Source: Antrodiella citrinella (Eukaryota > Basidiomycota > Agaricomycetes > Polyporales > Steccherinaceae). Taken from it: 28,787 nucleotides of DNA. Positions 1 through 10,281 of the stretch are shown in pieces. Below the pieces are notes generated by a model. The model saw only the letters and a list, made by a program, of their open reading frames with translations. It did not search any database and had not been told where the DNA came from. The position numbers and the translations under genes were made by a program. The stretch lies in contig SGPM01000342.1 in the NCBI GenBank assembly GCA_004802725.1, forward strand, positions 1 through 28,787. The letters are read 5' to 3'. Numbering within the stretch: the first letter of the stretch is position 1; each line of letters begins with the position of its first letter.

Positions 1-1099
1 CGGAGATGTTGCGATCGTAACACTGTTACCCATCTGTGACATTTTGTGACAACTCGAGCTCAACTCGCGCGCTTGGGTGGCTCGAGTTGCGGAATTGTCC
101 GAAATGTACGGTACTCGACTGTACTCGACTGTACTAGAGCTCCCGAACAGGGCCTTGATAGATAAACGCGTTGCGCTGTTCAGACCAATGTGAAGCTCGT
201 GTAAAAATACCCTCACATGACGTTCAATAAGCGACGGATGCACCCAACGGAACCTCCGAGATCGAAGACCAATTTGTTCACACCTTGTAAGTCTTATCTC
301 TCTCGTATCCCCAGATGTCTGAGCAGCAACACTCATCTCAGGACACAAGCTATGGTAATAGACATTTAGCAAGCTACGCAATCGTCAAGTCGCCCTAGGA
401 CGCAGTGGCGAGACCCCACTTGACTGGACCGTCACCGTTTGGCTCGTTGGGCCATTCTTTATCACTCGTATCAAAGCTATTAGATTACTCTTACAACACT
501 CTTGGCAAACTTGGAGTGCGACGCCGCCGTCAGTGCACATGTTGAACAGTCACTGTATAGCAGTCGATGCCGATCGAGTTGTTGATCCTAGTCCCTGTCA
601 TGTCTCATTTCAGTGGGGTTCGAATTCGAGTTCAATGTGGGCGGCACGTTCAGGACACCAAAATTGCCTCAAGCTTCGAGGTCAACATCATATCGGTGAA
701 GCTAGTTTCTGATACCAGATCAGGGCCATTCTGACTTTCAAGCTTATCAGCACTACAACAGATTCTTGAATCGAGAAGAATATCTATCCGTGTAATTCGA
801 GTCTTGTTCGCTGGATAACTCTTATCTCCACGCACGATACGCTTCTGCCGTACCCAGGTCGGTCAAAATGAGGACCATTTGATATTGAGATAGACAATGG
901 TACGTATCTCGGCCCAAGAAGGACGCTCTACTTTTGTTCACAAGTTCACAGAGCTCGAAGATCTCGTGGCCAAGATAGCATGCTTCTCCGCTTGATCTTA
1001 GGACAAGTCCTGCCCTTCGGAATATAAAGTACACCGTACAGTGCCGATTGTGCGCACCAGGACGACCGACTTCGTTGTACGTACTCGCAGCAGCTGGCC
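1..1099. other. Gene-free left flank / OPT upstream region
   Basis: I see no recognisable gene in this kilobase. It holds a 9-bp perfect inverted repeat (CAACTCGAG at 50-58, CTCGAGTTG at 81-89) and a short 10-bp tandem repeat (unit GTACTCGACT from 111, about 2.6 copies to 136). An intron-like stretch (GTAAGT at about 288, CCCCAG before 315) precedes an ATG at 315 that opens a frame of about 27 codons. A different frame is free of stops from about 365 to the TGA at about 710 but has no usable start and no family I recognise. These could be a decayed gene, the end of a neighbouring gene or leader sequence. Confidence 0.4.
1023..1028 (+). promoter_or_regulatory. Possible TATA box of the OPT transporter gene
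   Basis: A TATAAA hexamer lies 72 bp before the chosen ATG at 1100, a plausible spacing for a fungal core promoter. It is a single motif match with no transcript support. Confidence 0.35.
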
Positions 1100-4000
1100 A
1101 TGTCTCTCGCATACGACACCGCCGTGCAGGCCCTTCCTCACGAGAGCTTGAAGAAGTTGGATTCCAACGAAGATAAGCTCGATGAGAAGGTTGTGGTAGA
1201 TGTCGATGTGAAAGACGTCGCAGATTCCGTCACGGACTCGGCGATCGACGAGGAAGAGATCGACGTCAAGGTCATCCGGAACGAGGCAGATGTCGCTGTA
1301 GAGGTTTGTCTTCTCCCTTGTCTATCTCTTCAAACATTCTCACTCACGCGGGTGTTTGTAAACTCTGCACAGATCATTTCGGTGGAAGATGATCCATCCT
1401 TACCCGTTTTCACGTTTCGAGTTGTGTTCTTGGGTATTGGTCTCAGCGTGTTCAGCTCCGTGCTCGCCACGATATACACTTTCAAGCCACAGGTGCACTT
1501 TTTCTGGGACCATCTTCACTGAGAACATCATGCTTACCACGGAAAAATAGAATGCGACGGTGTCTCAGTTGTTCTGTCTCATCATTGCATACGTGCTCGG
1601 AACAGCAATGGCTTGTGAGTGTCTCCTCCATATTGAGCCAGCAATATCTGACCCTGCTTCCGTATGTCAGCTCTCATACCTACCAAGGGTTATTGGCGAT
1701 ACCTCAATCCGGGCCCATTCAATATCAAAGGTGAGCCATCTATTCCTTAAGCCCGCATGTCAATGCTCATGTCCTTCTAGAGCATACCACGATTGTCATC
1801 ATGGCATCCACAGCGTCGTCGGTTGCTATTGCCATGGAAGTCATTGCGGCGCTTGGTACGTTCTTTTGCCACAAGTTCGCAAGTGTCTCAGTGTCCGAAT
1901 GTACATGTTTCGCAGATTTGTTCTATGATGTTCACCTTAATGCGGCGGTGGCGATCTTCCAGATTTTCGCCAGTCAGATGCTGGGGTACGGAATTGCTGG
2001 TTTGCGTGAGTAACGTTTCTGTTGCACCTTCCGCCGATGGTTCCATTATTGACCTGCGTTACTCGTTTGCTTTAGTACGGACCCTGCTTGTGTACCCAAC
2101 CTAGTGAGTCTCTAAATCTTCATATCAATGTCTTCTCATCTTTCCTAGCGCGTTTTATCCGACATACATATCAGTTGTGACGCTCTTGCAGAGTCTGCAC
2201 TTCGGCGGAGTTCTCAACCATAAGCGAAGGTACAGTGCTGTTCGATTACTACGGCTTCATACAATGCTGAATATATACGGCTCGAATAGGCGGTTCTTCT
2301 GGATCGTGGTAAGTGCTTCATATGAATAACCTTTTTCCATATGTTGAGGCTTTGTTCCACTCCAGTTTGCCGCGATCTTCTTGTGGGAATGGTACGACAA
2401 CACAGCATCTAATCACTGTTTCGTGTTCCTAACTCAAAATTCCCCATAGGATTCCTCAGTACCCGTTCCCCCTCCTTACAGCAATCTCAGTTATATGTTT
2501 GGCTGACAATGGTCGCCACGACTTTGTACGCAACCTATTCGGTGCCGGCTCGAGTAACGAGGGTCTTGGACTGCTCAGTTTCAGCACAAGCTGGACACTA
2601 ATCACCCAAGGGAATCCGCTGGTTTGGCCTTTACGGACGCGTGAGTCTCAACGCCCTCATTCACAAGAATTATCTACTCATATCTTCTCGATCATCCAGA
2701 GATCAACTCCTACCGTAAGTAATATCTTTGTCTGAGCGCACTCAAGCTAATACCCTACCCTGTCTGCATCAGTGGGATTGGCTATCGGCTACCTCGTCCT
2801 CACCGTATCTTACTACAAGAATTCTTTCAACGGACGTGACCTAGTCTTCATGTCCACATCCTTATTCAGCAATGATGGTGGCACCTACAATCAGTCTGCT
2901 ATCCTCACCCCAGACAACGAGTTGGATCCATCAAAGCTTGCCCAGGTTGGACTACCCAGGTACACCACGACGTATATTATTAGCCAGATGTGCTACAACT
3001 TTAGTCTTGGTGCCGCCATTGTACACGTTATGTTGTGGCACTACAAAGAGTTGAAGACTGGTGCGTTGAGTGGTCATATGCAGGCAGTCTTTTCTGAATC
3101 CTTTGACAGCATTCGGTGGATTGAAGTTCCTCAAAGGCGACAAAGAGATTGTCGACCCGCATTACAAACGTAAGAACTAGAATTCGAGTCACTTGACGCG
3201 AATTGTGACTGACGTCGTCTATAGAGATGCAGAAATACCCAGAAGTCCCGCAATGGTGGTATCTGCTGTTGCTCGTGCTGTCTTTGGCAGTTGGCATTGG
3301 CTGTAGTGTGCGTCCACTTTTCGTTTCTCAATGAGCGGAGGCTGGCTAATCTCGATGTGTGCTTCAGTACACTACAGGCACCGCATTACTTCCATGGTGG
3401 AGTATCATCTTGTTTACTGTCATCAGCTTCTTCATCGCCGTATGCCTTGGGTTCAGTAAGTGCAACCTTTGAATGCATAGTTTGGGAACGGGTATGCTGA
3501 CGACATGATATCGACTGCTACAGTCACCGCAACTACCGGATTCCAGATCTCTATCAAGTACGCAATTCAAGTGATGGCTGCTTTCATCCATCCAGGAAAA
3601 CCTATGTGAGATATGCTAAATCCCATGCAAAGAGTTCTGATCTGACTATAAGATTACAGTGCTGTCATGTACGTCAACTTGTACGGAAACAGCACTGCGT
3701 ATCAGACTCTGGCCATGCTTCAAGGCAAGCTTTAGTTTCAACACGATACTGCTATGAAACTTATCGGAGTGATGTATAGATCTCAAGCTTGGTCAATACA
3801 CAAAATTGCCTCCCAGAGCTACCTTCTCCGCACAAATGGCCGGTTCAATTATTGGGTCTATCTTCAACTACACGAGTAAGTCTCGTACCCGATCTCCATT
3901 CGCTCGCAGACTGAAAAGTGGCCACAAGTGATGATAACAATTGTTGCCAACAATCGTGCGGTGCTCTTGGACCCTGTAGGGACTCGTGTTGTAAGTGCTG

Positions 4001-4750
4001 CTTTCAACTTTGTGAAGTGCAGTGCGTTAAGATTTAATATCTAGTGGAGCGGCTGGATTGTGCAACAATACAATTCCGGATCGGTAGCTATGGGCGCATT
4101 AGGCAAAGAACTGTAAGCGGAAACCTCTTCCTACATGATCTCCGTCGTATTCATTCGACGTCTTAAGGTTTACATGGGACAAGCCCTATGGAATGGTACC
4201 CTTCGCGATCTTCTTAGGCCTCTTCTTTCCTATTCCATTCTGGCTTGTCCACCATTTCTCTCCGAAAGGCTCGCTTGTTGCCAAGATTGCGGCATACATC
4301 AACACACCCATAATCGCTCTCTACGTCGGTTGGCTGCCATATTCCGTGAACGGACAGTGGTGGTAGGTAGCGGTGGTCCATCTCACTCTGGAGCAATCTG
4401 ACTGAGAACATTTTAGGTCTTGTGTTCTCATTGGCATTGCTTCCCAATGGTGGGCACGTACCCGTCGCCCGCGTTGGTTCAAGTCGAACAACTACCTCTT
4501 GTCCGCTGCTCTTGACGGCGGTTCTCAAGTCATTCTCTTCATTCTCGTGAGTTCCAGTTGTCCACGCGTTTCGAAACTCAGAGCTGATTGAATGACTAGA
4601 GCTTCGCTGTCTTCGGAGCGAGCAACAAAGCGGTTGCATTCCCGAACTGGTCAGTCGCATTGTTTCTCACTAACATTACCGCGTACTGACGAATTCTGAA
4701 GGTGGGGAAACTCAGGCACCCTCTCTGTCGATAGGTGTAAATCAACTTAA
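1100..4750 (+). CDS. OPT-family oligopeptide transporter (multi-exon)
   Basis: This is a proton-coupled small-oligopeptide transporter of the plasma membrane, in the fungal OPT family (isp4/OPT2 type). The N-terminus is acidic and cytosolic (Asp/Glu/Val-rich, about 70 residues), followed by many hydrophobic segments split over at least 15 short introns. Family signatures are visible across exons: NPGPFNIKEH (1700-1780 area), a DPHYKQMQKYPEVPQWWY block (3150-3270), KLPPR followed by a transmembrane segment (about 3800-3870), and a C-terminal FPNWWGN with the last splice at 4701/4702. The start is the first ATG in frame, with exon 1 at 1100-1303. All exons I followed keep frame, so the gene looks intact. 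It converges with the HRP1-like gene, leaving 188 bp between the stops. Substrate specificity cannot be read from sequence. Confidence 0.9.
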
Positions 4751-4938
4751 CGGTGTATACGGCCTTCATCATGTATCTATGTAAAGTTAGACGACGGCAT
4801 TTCTCGTAATATGATAATTGTCAACATTCAATATTCAGTGCTTTACGGCCATAGAATGAGCGGTGTTTAGAATAGTATAAGATATTGATACAGTATACCA
4901 ACGGCTCGCAAGCTCTCAAGAGTCCGAATGTACTACGA

Positions 4939-7027
4939 TTAACGTGCGTAGGGGTGGTAGTTGTGTTGGCCTCTCTGTCCAGCTCGTTGAGGCCCGATAC
5001 CAGCTCCCCCTCCAGGTCCCGTGGGTGCGCCCCGAGGGCCCCGTGGAACATTCATCCCAGGATTCAAGTTTCCACCAACCATCCCGCCCGCAGCGGCATT
5101 GCCGCCCATACCTGCGCCACGGCCCATGCCTCCCATCCCCGCAGCGCCGCCCATCCCGCCCATCCCCATCATACCTGCACCAGCCATGGGGTTGGCACCC
5201 ATGCCGGGCATCCTCATACCCGCACCCATACCGCCATTGTACATACCGCCTCCCATCATCCCGCCGGACATGCCCATGCCTCCTCCCATCATGGGGTTCA
5301 TGCCACCCATCTGCTGGAACATGCGAGTGTAGAGAGAAGCCAAGGCTTGCGGGTCGAATGGAGCGTTGCCTGCAGTGGGCGTTTGTCCGGTGGCAGCTAT
5401 ATTGCCTGCATAGGCATTTTGGCCGCCGAATTGGTTGTTGTTGAACTGGCCGCGGCCCATACCCGTACCGGTCGGAGCAACTGTACCACCATTCTCAGCA
5501 AAGTTTTCGCGTTGTGAACGGGGTTGTGCCAGCTTGACATCAATCTGAGGAGCATATTCAGCTACCGTGCCCTTTCAGCGCGTCGCATTGCGTGCTTACC
5601 ATCTTCCCGTCAATCTCAAGGTTACCAAACCCGAGGATAGGCTCCACATTTGCACCCTCAAACGAAACAAACCCGAAACCCTTGCTGCGGCCGGTCTCTC
5701 TGTCGAGCATGACCGTTGAGTCTACCACTTTGCCAAACTGCGAGAAGAACTCGCGCATAGACTCTGATGTTACTGTTCCGGCAAGACCTCCGATGAACAG
5801 TTTTGTCGCACGCTGGTGTTCCTGCCTAGGAATTGCACGCTTAGGGTCGATCTGCAATAATGTGAGTTAGCATAAAGTTGCGGCAACTGGCACAAAGTAC
5901 GCACGATTTTTCCATCTAGGAAGTGTTCGCGAACCATCACCGCATTCACTGACTGGGGATCCTCAAAGGTGAGGAATGCGAAGCACCGTGAACGGCCCGC
6001 AGCGTCTCGCATGATAGTACATGCTTCCACTTTCCCGAATTGCGTGAAGTACTTTCTGAGACCCTCTGACAATGAAACGCTATTTAGCAACAGACAAGTA
6101 TGAAAAGGAGACAGTAATGTATGCACCATCCGTTGTATCCCAATTGAGGCCGCCAATGAACATTTTGCTATTTCGCGTGCGGAATCGCGTCGAAACATAG
6201 ATGCGTAGTGGAGAGCAGTTGTAGCAAGCGTATTGGGTAAGATATAGAAGCAAAGCTGTTATTAGTATCTGGTAGCCTAGGACAGGTGACAAAGTAGAAG
6301 AAATGAGCGACGCTACTGGGTTGTCTGCAGAGCAGGTACTAGCTTAGCTAGATGGTAACCGAGTAACACTAGTGGTAGGACAGGTAGGCGAGGGGGACGA
6401 GTACGTTTGACTACCCGCGCGTGGATCATTGCTACAGAGCGATAGGTATCGTAACTAGTACCACTCTCAGCCAAGATCGTGAGACGTCCCGTCTTTGCCA
6501 ATCTGACCAAGGACAATTCAGCGGAGACGCAGAAGCAAAAAAGCTCACCCTTCTTCTTTCATCTCGGAAGGACGAACAGGTCGATCCAATGGGGGATAAC
6601 CAGAATCGGCGCGCTGAGGTGCCATGTCAGAGTAATCAACATCTTGCCGCTCTTGATAGGTAGGAATTTGCTGTGTAGTTGGTGACGTGTAGACCGGCAC
6701 CTGGGACTGAGGGGCAGGTGCATATGCCTGGGGGGTAGCTTCATTGAGCGTCGACGCTGCTTGAGCAGACTTAGAGGATTCGGCATTCGTAGCTGACGCA
6801 GGTGCGGAGGCTGGAGGTGGTGGAGATGGAGACGCCTCTCTCTTGACCTCTTGCTTTTCACTTGACTCGGTCTTCACCGCGGGTTCATCTGCGTGGGTCG
6901 TCGGGACAGCGAACTCAGATTCATCGTTGCCATAGAGGTCTAAGACAAACGCAAATGTTAGGACAAAAACGGCGGCAACAACGAGGAATTGCTTGCCTCC
7001 GTACAAATCAGCGTCGAGGTCAGACAT
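4939..7027 (-). CDS. HRP1: HRP1/Nab4-like hnRNP with two RRMs and a Gly/Met-rich tail
   Basis: This is a shuttling hnRNP of the Hrp1/Nab4/Musashi type, a family that acts in mRNA 3'-end cleavage and polyadenylation, export and decay. Six exons (6997-7027, 6549-6939, 6127-6167, 5905-6065, 5600-5851, 4939-5544) give 493 residues in frame. RRM1 (about 142-215) has KMFIGGLNW and a degenerate second motif, CFAFLTF. The Hrp1 linker IDPKRAIPR precedes RRM2 (about 225-300), with KLFIGGL and KGFGFVSF. The N-terminus is low-complexity Ser/Pro/Glu, and the tail is Gly/Met/Asn-rich ending NYHPYAR, as in basidiomycete homologues. Intron 1 is GC-AG and intron 2 is unusually long (381 nt). I chose the MSDLDADLYG start because the exon 1 to exon 2 join repeats DLYG, typical of the family. 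Confidence 0.9.
6168..6548 (-). other. Long (381-nt) intron in the HRP1-like gene
   Basis: The donor GTGAGC at 6548-6543 and acceptor TAG at 6170-6168 join GAAGG to CAAAATG, giving an uninterrupted EEGKMFIGGL. The other four introns of this gene are 53-61 nt. The intron contains a perfect CTAGC-TTA-GCTAG inverted repeat (6339-6351) and several cryptic AG and GT sites. I saw no box C/D pattern of a snoRNA. Confidence 0.75.
6940..6996 (-). other. GC-AG intron 1 of the HRP1-like gene
   Basis: On the minus strand the donor reads GGAG|GCAAGC and the acceptor CTTAG|ACCTC, a 57-nt intron. Splicing yields LYGDLYGNDE in frame with the rest of the protein. GC donors are a small minority of fungal introns, and GCAAGY is the usual form they take. 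Confidence 0.7.
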
Positions 7028-7269
7028 GATGGTGGTCAAAGCACAAGTTGGGTCTTCTCCTCTTTCTCACGTAAGCAGCCACAAGACTACGGGCGCCAAA
7101 TCCAAAACACCAATAATATTTACAAACTTTTACATCTGATACAATTGCAAATTGACAATATATACGCCCAAAGTTCTTCGACTCGGTACACATCCAAGTT
7201 CTACGCTTTCTGTTATGTTATACGTTGATTCTCGTTAGGAACAGGAACAGGAGGAAGTCATTGTTGAAG

Positions 7270-7988
7270 CTACGCTGCCAGCGCAGTAACTCGCTGCACG
7301 TTCTTCAAGTAATCCGCCCGGTGCGGGTTCTCGTCTGTCTCTGCGCCCCGATAGTGTGCCAACCATTTAGGCTCGTCCTAAATAACTGTGAGGAGGTAGT
7401 ATATGGCAAGAAGCGCAGCCACTGACCTTGAACAACCTCATGACTTTCATGTAGTCGCTGCTATCCAAACTGAACCTGTGATAGATACCAGCAGGGACCA
7501 CCAACAAGTCCCCCTTCGAGACATGAATCCGCACCCAGCTGTCCGTTGGATGTTCTGCATCGATGATTCAATGTCTTCCTGAAAGAGACATGTGTCGGGA
7601 ATACTGACCGCGAACATCGAAGAACCCACTTCCGCTGAGGACGAAACGGATCTCTTCATCCTCATGCATATGCCTAAGTATCGCAGATGATTGAGCTTCT
7701 GCGTCAGCGAGAGACTCACGCCTTCACTCACTCTTTGTAGACCATCTTCGCCATTGCCTCGTACGACTCTCCGAGGGTTGCTTTGCTTGACTCCTTCACA
7801 TCTCTGTTCTTGTATTGCCTGTCCCGAGCAACAGCATCGATCTCATCTTCCCACTTGCCATCGTCTTCCACCGGTATGTTCCAGTACAACACACCGCTGG
7901 CCTTCAGATCTTCTTCAGACACAGCCCGCCCGGAGTCATGAAGGGCCGTCTGGTCTGCGATAACGTTGTCGTGGTAGAAGGCACGCAT
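7270..7988 (-). CDS. ADI1: Acireductone dioxygenase (ARD)
   Basis: This is a metal-dependent dioxygenase of the methionine salvage pathway. It converts acireductone and O2 to formate and the keto acid precursor of methionine (Fe form), in cytosol or nucleus. Four exons (7732-7988, 7609-7673, 7427-7554, 7270-7377) give 185 residues, the normal family length. The N-terminus MRAFYHDN is typical. Cupin metal ligands are visible: H87, H89 and E93 in HMHEDEE, and H133 in PAGIYHRF; the HMHEDEE motif sits directly on a splice junction. The catalytic core SGSGFFDVR follows. The gene lies 242 bp upstream of the HRP1-like gene on the same strand, but nothing suggests co-regulation. A TATA box is present 40 bp before the ATG. 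Confidence 0.95.
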
Positions 7989-8697
7989 GGGAAGAGATGA
8001 GGATTGATGTCTGAAGCAAGGGCAGGTTATATAGGGTACACAGGAGGTGCGTGGGTTTCTATGTACACATGAGACGGGACTCGGGAGACTGATGAGACAA
8101 GGGTCTGTTTTCAGTCATGAGATGCTCGGGGCTAATTTAGATCGTCCGAGTCCGATGGTATACCAGTCAGTGTTTTTCTTCGCTCAACGTAGCGTTACGG
8201 TACTGACAAAGCTGTAGAAGATGCAAACAACGTCACCGCCGTCGCTGCGATATGGTTGGTATCCCTTTCGCCGTCTGCTCTGTGCGTGGCCACTGCGTTC
8301 GAGTTGTCGAACGGTGACATTCTACCGGCCTTCCGGTCCGTAGCTATCCGGTGACAGCTTGAACTTGCTAAGCTTCGAAGTCGAAGTTTGTGTATCTTCA
8401 GTCATCTTCCTTTATGCCACATCTGTATGCAAACAGCGATAGTTGAACCTGGCTGCTCGGGGGAATGAGTCTGGGGCTCGTTGAGGTCAGTCAAATTCTA
8501 CCCTTCTAGTCAAACTGAATACTGTAGCTCATGACGCTCAATGACCTCAGCGTCGTACCTAGGCCTCGCTTCAATGCGTGACTCCCTCCACAGATGGGAA
8601 TATTATGAAGTTCACTTATAGCTGCTCTGAGACCTCCATTGACACCGTACGTATTCTAACTCTATCACCTCATTGATCCTTGAAGCTTGAAGTGATC
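7989..8697. other. Divergent intergenic region between ARD (-) and the secreted-protein gene (+)
   Basis: I found no coding potential with family support in this 709-bp interval. It contains the ARD TATA box and otherwise mixed-composition DNA. It presumably holds the promoters of both flanking genes. Confidence 0.5.
8028..8034 (-). promoter_or_regulatory. TATA box of the ARD gene
   Basis: The minus strand reads CCCTATATAACC here, a near-consensus TATA box about 40-46 bp before the ARD ATG at 7988. The leader would be short. Confidence 0.55.
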
Positions 8698-9390
8698 ATG
8701 TCCTCGATAGTTCTTCTCTACTCAATCAGTCTCGTAGCAATGAACGCGTACGACTCATTGATTGCGGGAGTTGGCTGCGGCATCGTCAGTCCACCAATCA
8801 CCTATCCGGGTACGAACAATTCGATTAACGCCGGACAAACCATTGAGGTCAAATGGTGAGTGCTTCTCCAATCTCAGGCCTCAGGCCTCAGGTACTATCG
8901 CACTACTTCAACATCTAACAGGAATACATCCGTCATACCCGACAACTGTACACCTCACACAGGATTTATTTCGTTCGATTATCATTATGGCGCAAGAAAT
9001 TCAATCAATAGAAGCAGAACAGCCATGACTCCGACTGATAATGCCAGTATGTCATGCACATTATTTCAACCAAGTTCTCCTCTGACGATCCTTGTTCTTC
9101 ATTCCTACGGTTGGTTCATAGATATATCACTGGCCCCATCCGTTAACGTACGGCCCAGTGCACAAAGTATCACATTTCCTCAGAATCTCACCACTCGCGA
9201 TGATTATGTCCTAATACGTGCGTCGTGTCGTCGCTGGCTTTGTCGCAGTAATAAAAGCTTACGATATTCAACAGTGTGGGGAGACACATTAAACGTCACT
9301 CCTTTCTTTCGCATCACAGCGCCAGAGACCAACTCAGTTACTGTTCCGTCCAACGAGACATCGACTTCGCGAGCCTCAGCCCTCTTCTAG
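8698..9390 (+). CDS. Small secreted Kre9/Knh1-like protein
   Basis: This is a predicted secreted cell-surface protein of the fungal Kre9/Knh1-like (Ser/Thr-rich, often GPI-anchored) family. Four exons (8698-8855, 8922-9046, 9122-9217, 9275-9390) give 164 residues in frame. A hydrophobic signal peptide spans about residues 1-17. The beta-sandwich domain shows the family frame: a SPP-containing start, an INAGQTIEVKW strand, several N-glycosylation sequons, and the closing DDYVLILWGD then VTPFFRIT, matching the usual Y-x-V-x-L-x-GDS-x-N-x-SPxFTI ending. The expected long Ser/Thr-rich linker and GPI hydrophobic tail are missing: the frame stops 28 residues after VTPFFRIT, inside what another frame reads as a Ser/Thr-rich run. 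It may be a truncated but functional protein or one cut short by an indel. Confidence 0.65.
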
Positions 9391-9717
9391 CTCCTGGACA
9401 CCGTCTTCTCCGATAATGAGTTCGGATGGCACTACGATGTACTTACTGTTGTCGGATACTGGGTGCCTTCCCGCAGGAATCTGTACGGTTCAGATTTTCA
9501 GACCGGAGGCCGAATTCGGCGCCTTGGTTTTAGTCTAATCGTCTGTAGCAACCGTAGGACCAGGATTGCAGGCATTTGCAGCAAGCGAACCAAGGCTCAT
9601 TTGATGGGAATCATGGGAAGCCGATTCGGCCGGAGAGCGTCTGCCTCTACGTGAGTTGATGCAACGAACGAGCAACGAGCGGAGTGTGAAATTCTATCAA
9701 GTTGAATAGATTTTGAA

Positions 9718-9745
9718 CTGGAGAGGGGGGACCCCCCCTCTCCAG
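9718..9745. repeat. Perfect 13-bp inverted repeat with G6/C6 core
   Basis: Arms 9718-9730 and 9733-9745 are perfectly complementary (CTGGAGAGGGGGG and its complement) with a 2-nt centre. It would form a cruciform or hairpin. TTTTGAACTGGA leads into it from 9711. Confidence 0.9.
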
Positions 9746-9873
9746 ATCGACCGTCTGCAAAGCCCGCGCTCAGCTCCGACACAACGGTACACTAACTCGC
9801 CGAGATACCGAACATCGATTTAATGTGAAATCAAATCTGCAAGCCTCTCGAGATGGCTACGGGAAGGCATTCA

Positions 9874-10281
9874 CTGGATGCCATTCCGTAGAGGTTTTGA
9901 GCGCGATACAGAATAGATTTCACTCAAAACTGTCCTCAGCGAGATCAAGCCGGCGAGCCGTCGGTACCGCGTCGGTGCTTACCGTTATTTCGTTTCAGAA
10001 AGAGGTCTTGCAGATGGATGATCTGGAAGGGGAGGTCGACCCCCACCCCCCCCCCCCCTTCCAGCTCAAAACACTCTACAGAATAGAATATTGGAACTCC
10101 GCAACCTCGTCGCGCTTCCCTCATTGGCTCTCGCACCCCTCGCTTAGAAAATCACTGCATCACTGCGTTTTCAGCATTGGGAACAGCGGCTTGGTAGATT
10201 TTGCAGACCTAACCGGAGACTCAACTCCGATCTGACTCTATCCGTCTGCAGCCTCAAAACATTCCACGGAATGGCATCCAC
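9874..10281. repeat. MITE-like segment bounded by about 28-bp inverted repeats
   Basis: GGATGCCATTCCGT at 9876-9889 recurs inverted at 10267-10280. The match continues inward with one gap and a few substitutions to GTTTTGAG at 9893-9900 and its complement at about 10253-10260. Internal length is about 350 bp with no coding. I saw no clear target-site duplication by eye. Confidence 0.55.
10023..10064. repeat. Second G/C-run hairpin with long poly-C
   Basis: Arms CTGGAAGGGG (10023-10032) and its complement (10055-10064) flank a GGTCGACC palindrome (10034-10041) and a long C run. TTTTGAGCTGGA, on the minus strand at 10071-10060, leads into it just as TTTTGAACTGGA leads into the hairpin at 9718, so the two hairpins are inverted copies of the same design. 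Confidence 0.8.

Noticed and set aside
606..620. GGTTCGAATTC resembling a tRNA B box
   Set aside because: The flanking bases do not form a T-stem, and there is no A box at the right distance.
4885..5517. Long plus-strand open frames rich in His/Ala/Pro opposite the HRP1 tail
   Set aside because: They are complements of the Gly/Met-rich coding repeats. GGN/ATG codons on one strand leave few stops on the other, and there is no family match.
6168..6548. Intronic box C/D snoRNA in the HRP1 intron
   Set aside because: No RTGATGA/CTGA pair was found on the coding strand of the intron.
9718..9760. Helitron 3' terminus suggested by the hairpin
   Set aside because: No CTRR end at the proper distance and no matching TC 5' end were seen. 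The inverted second copy argues against it.
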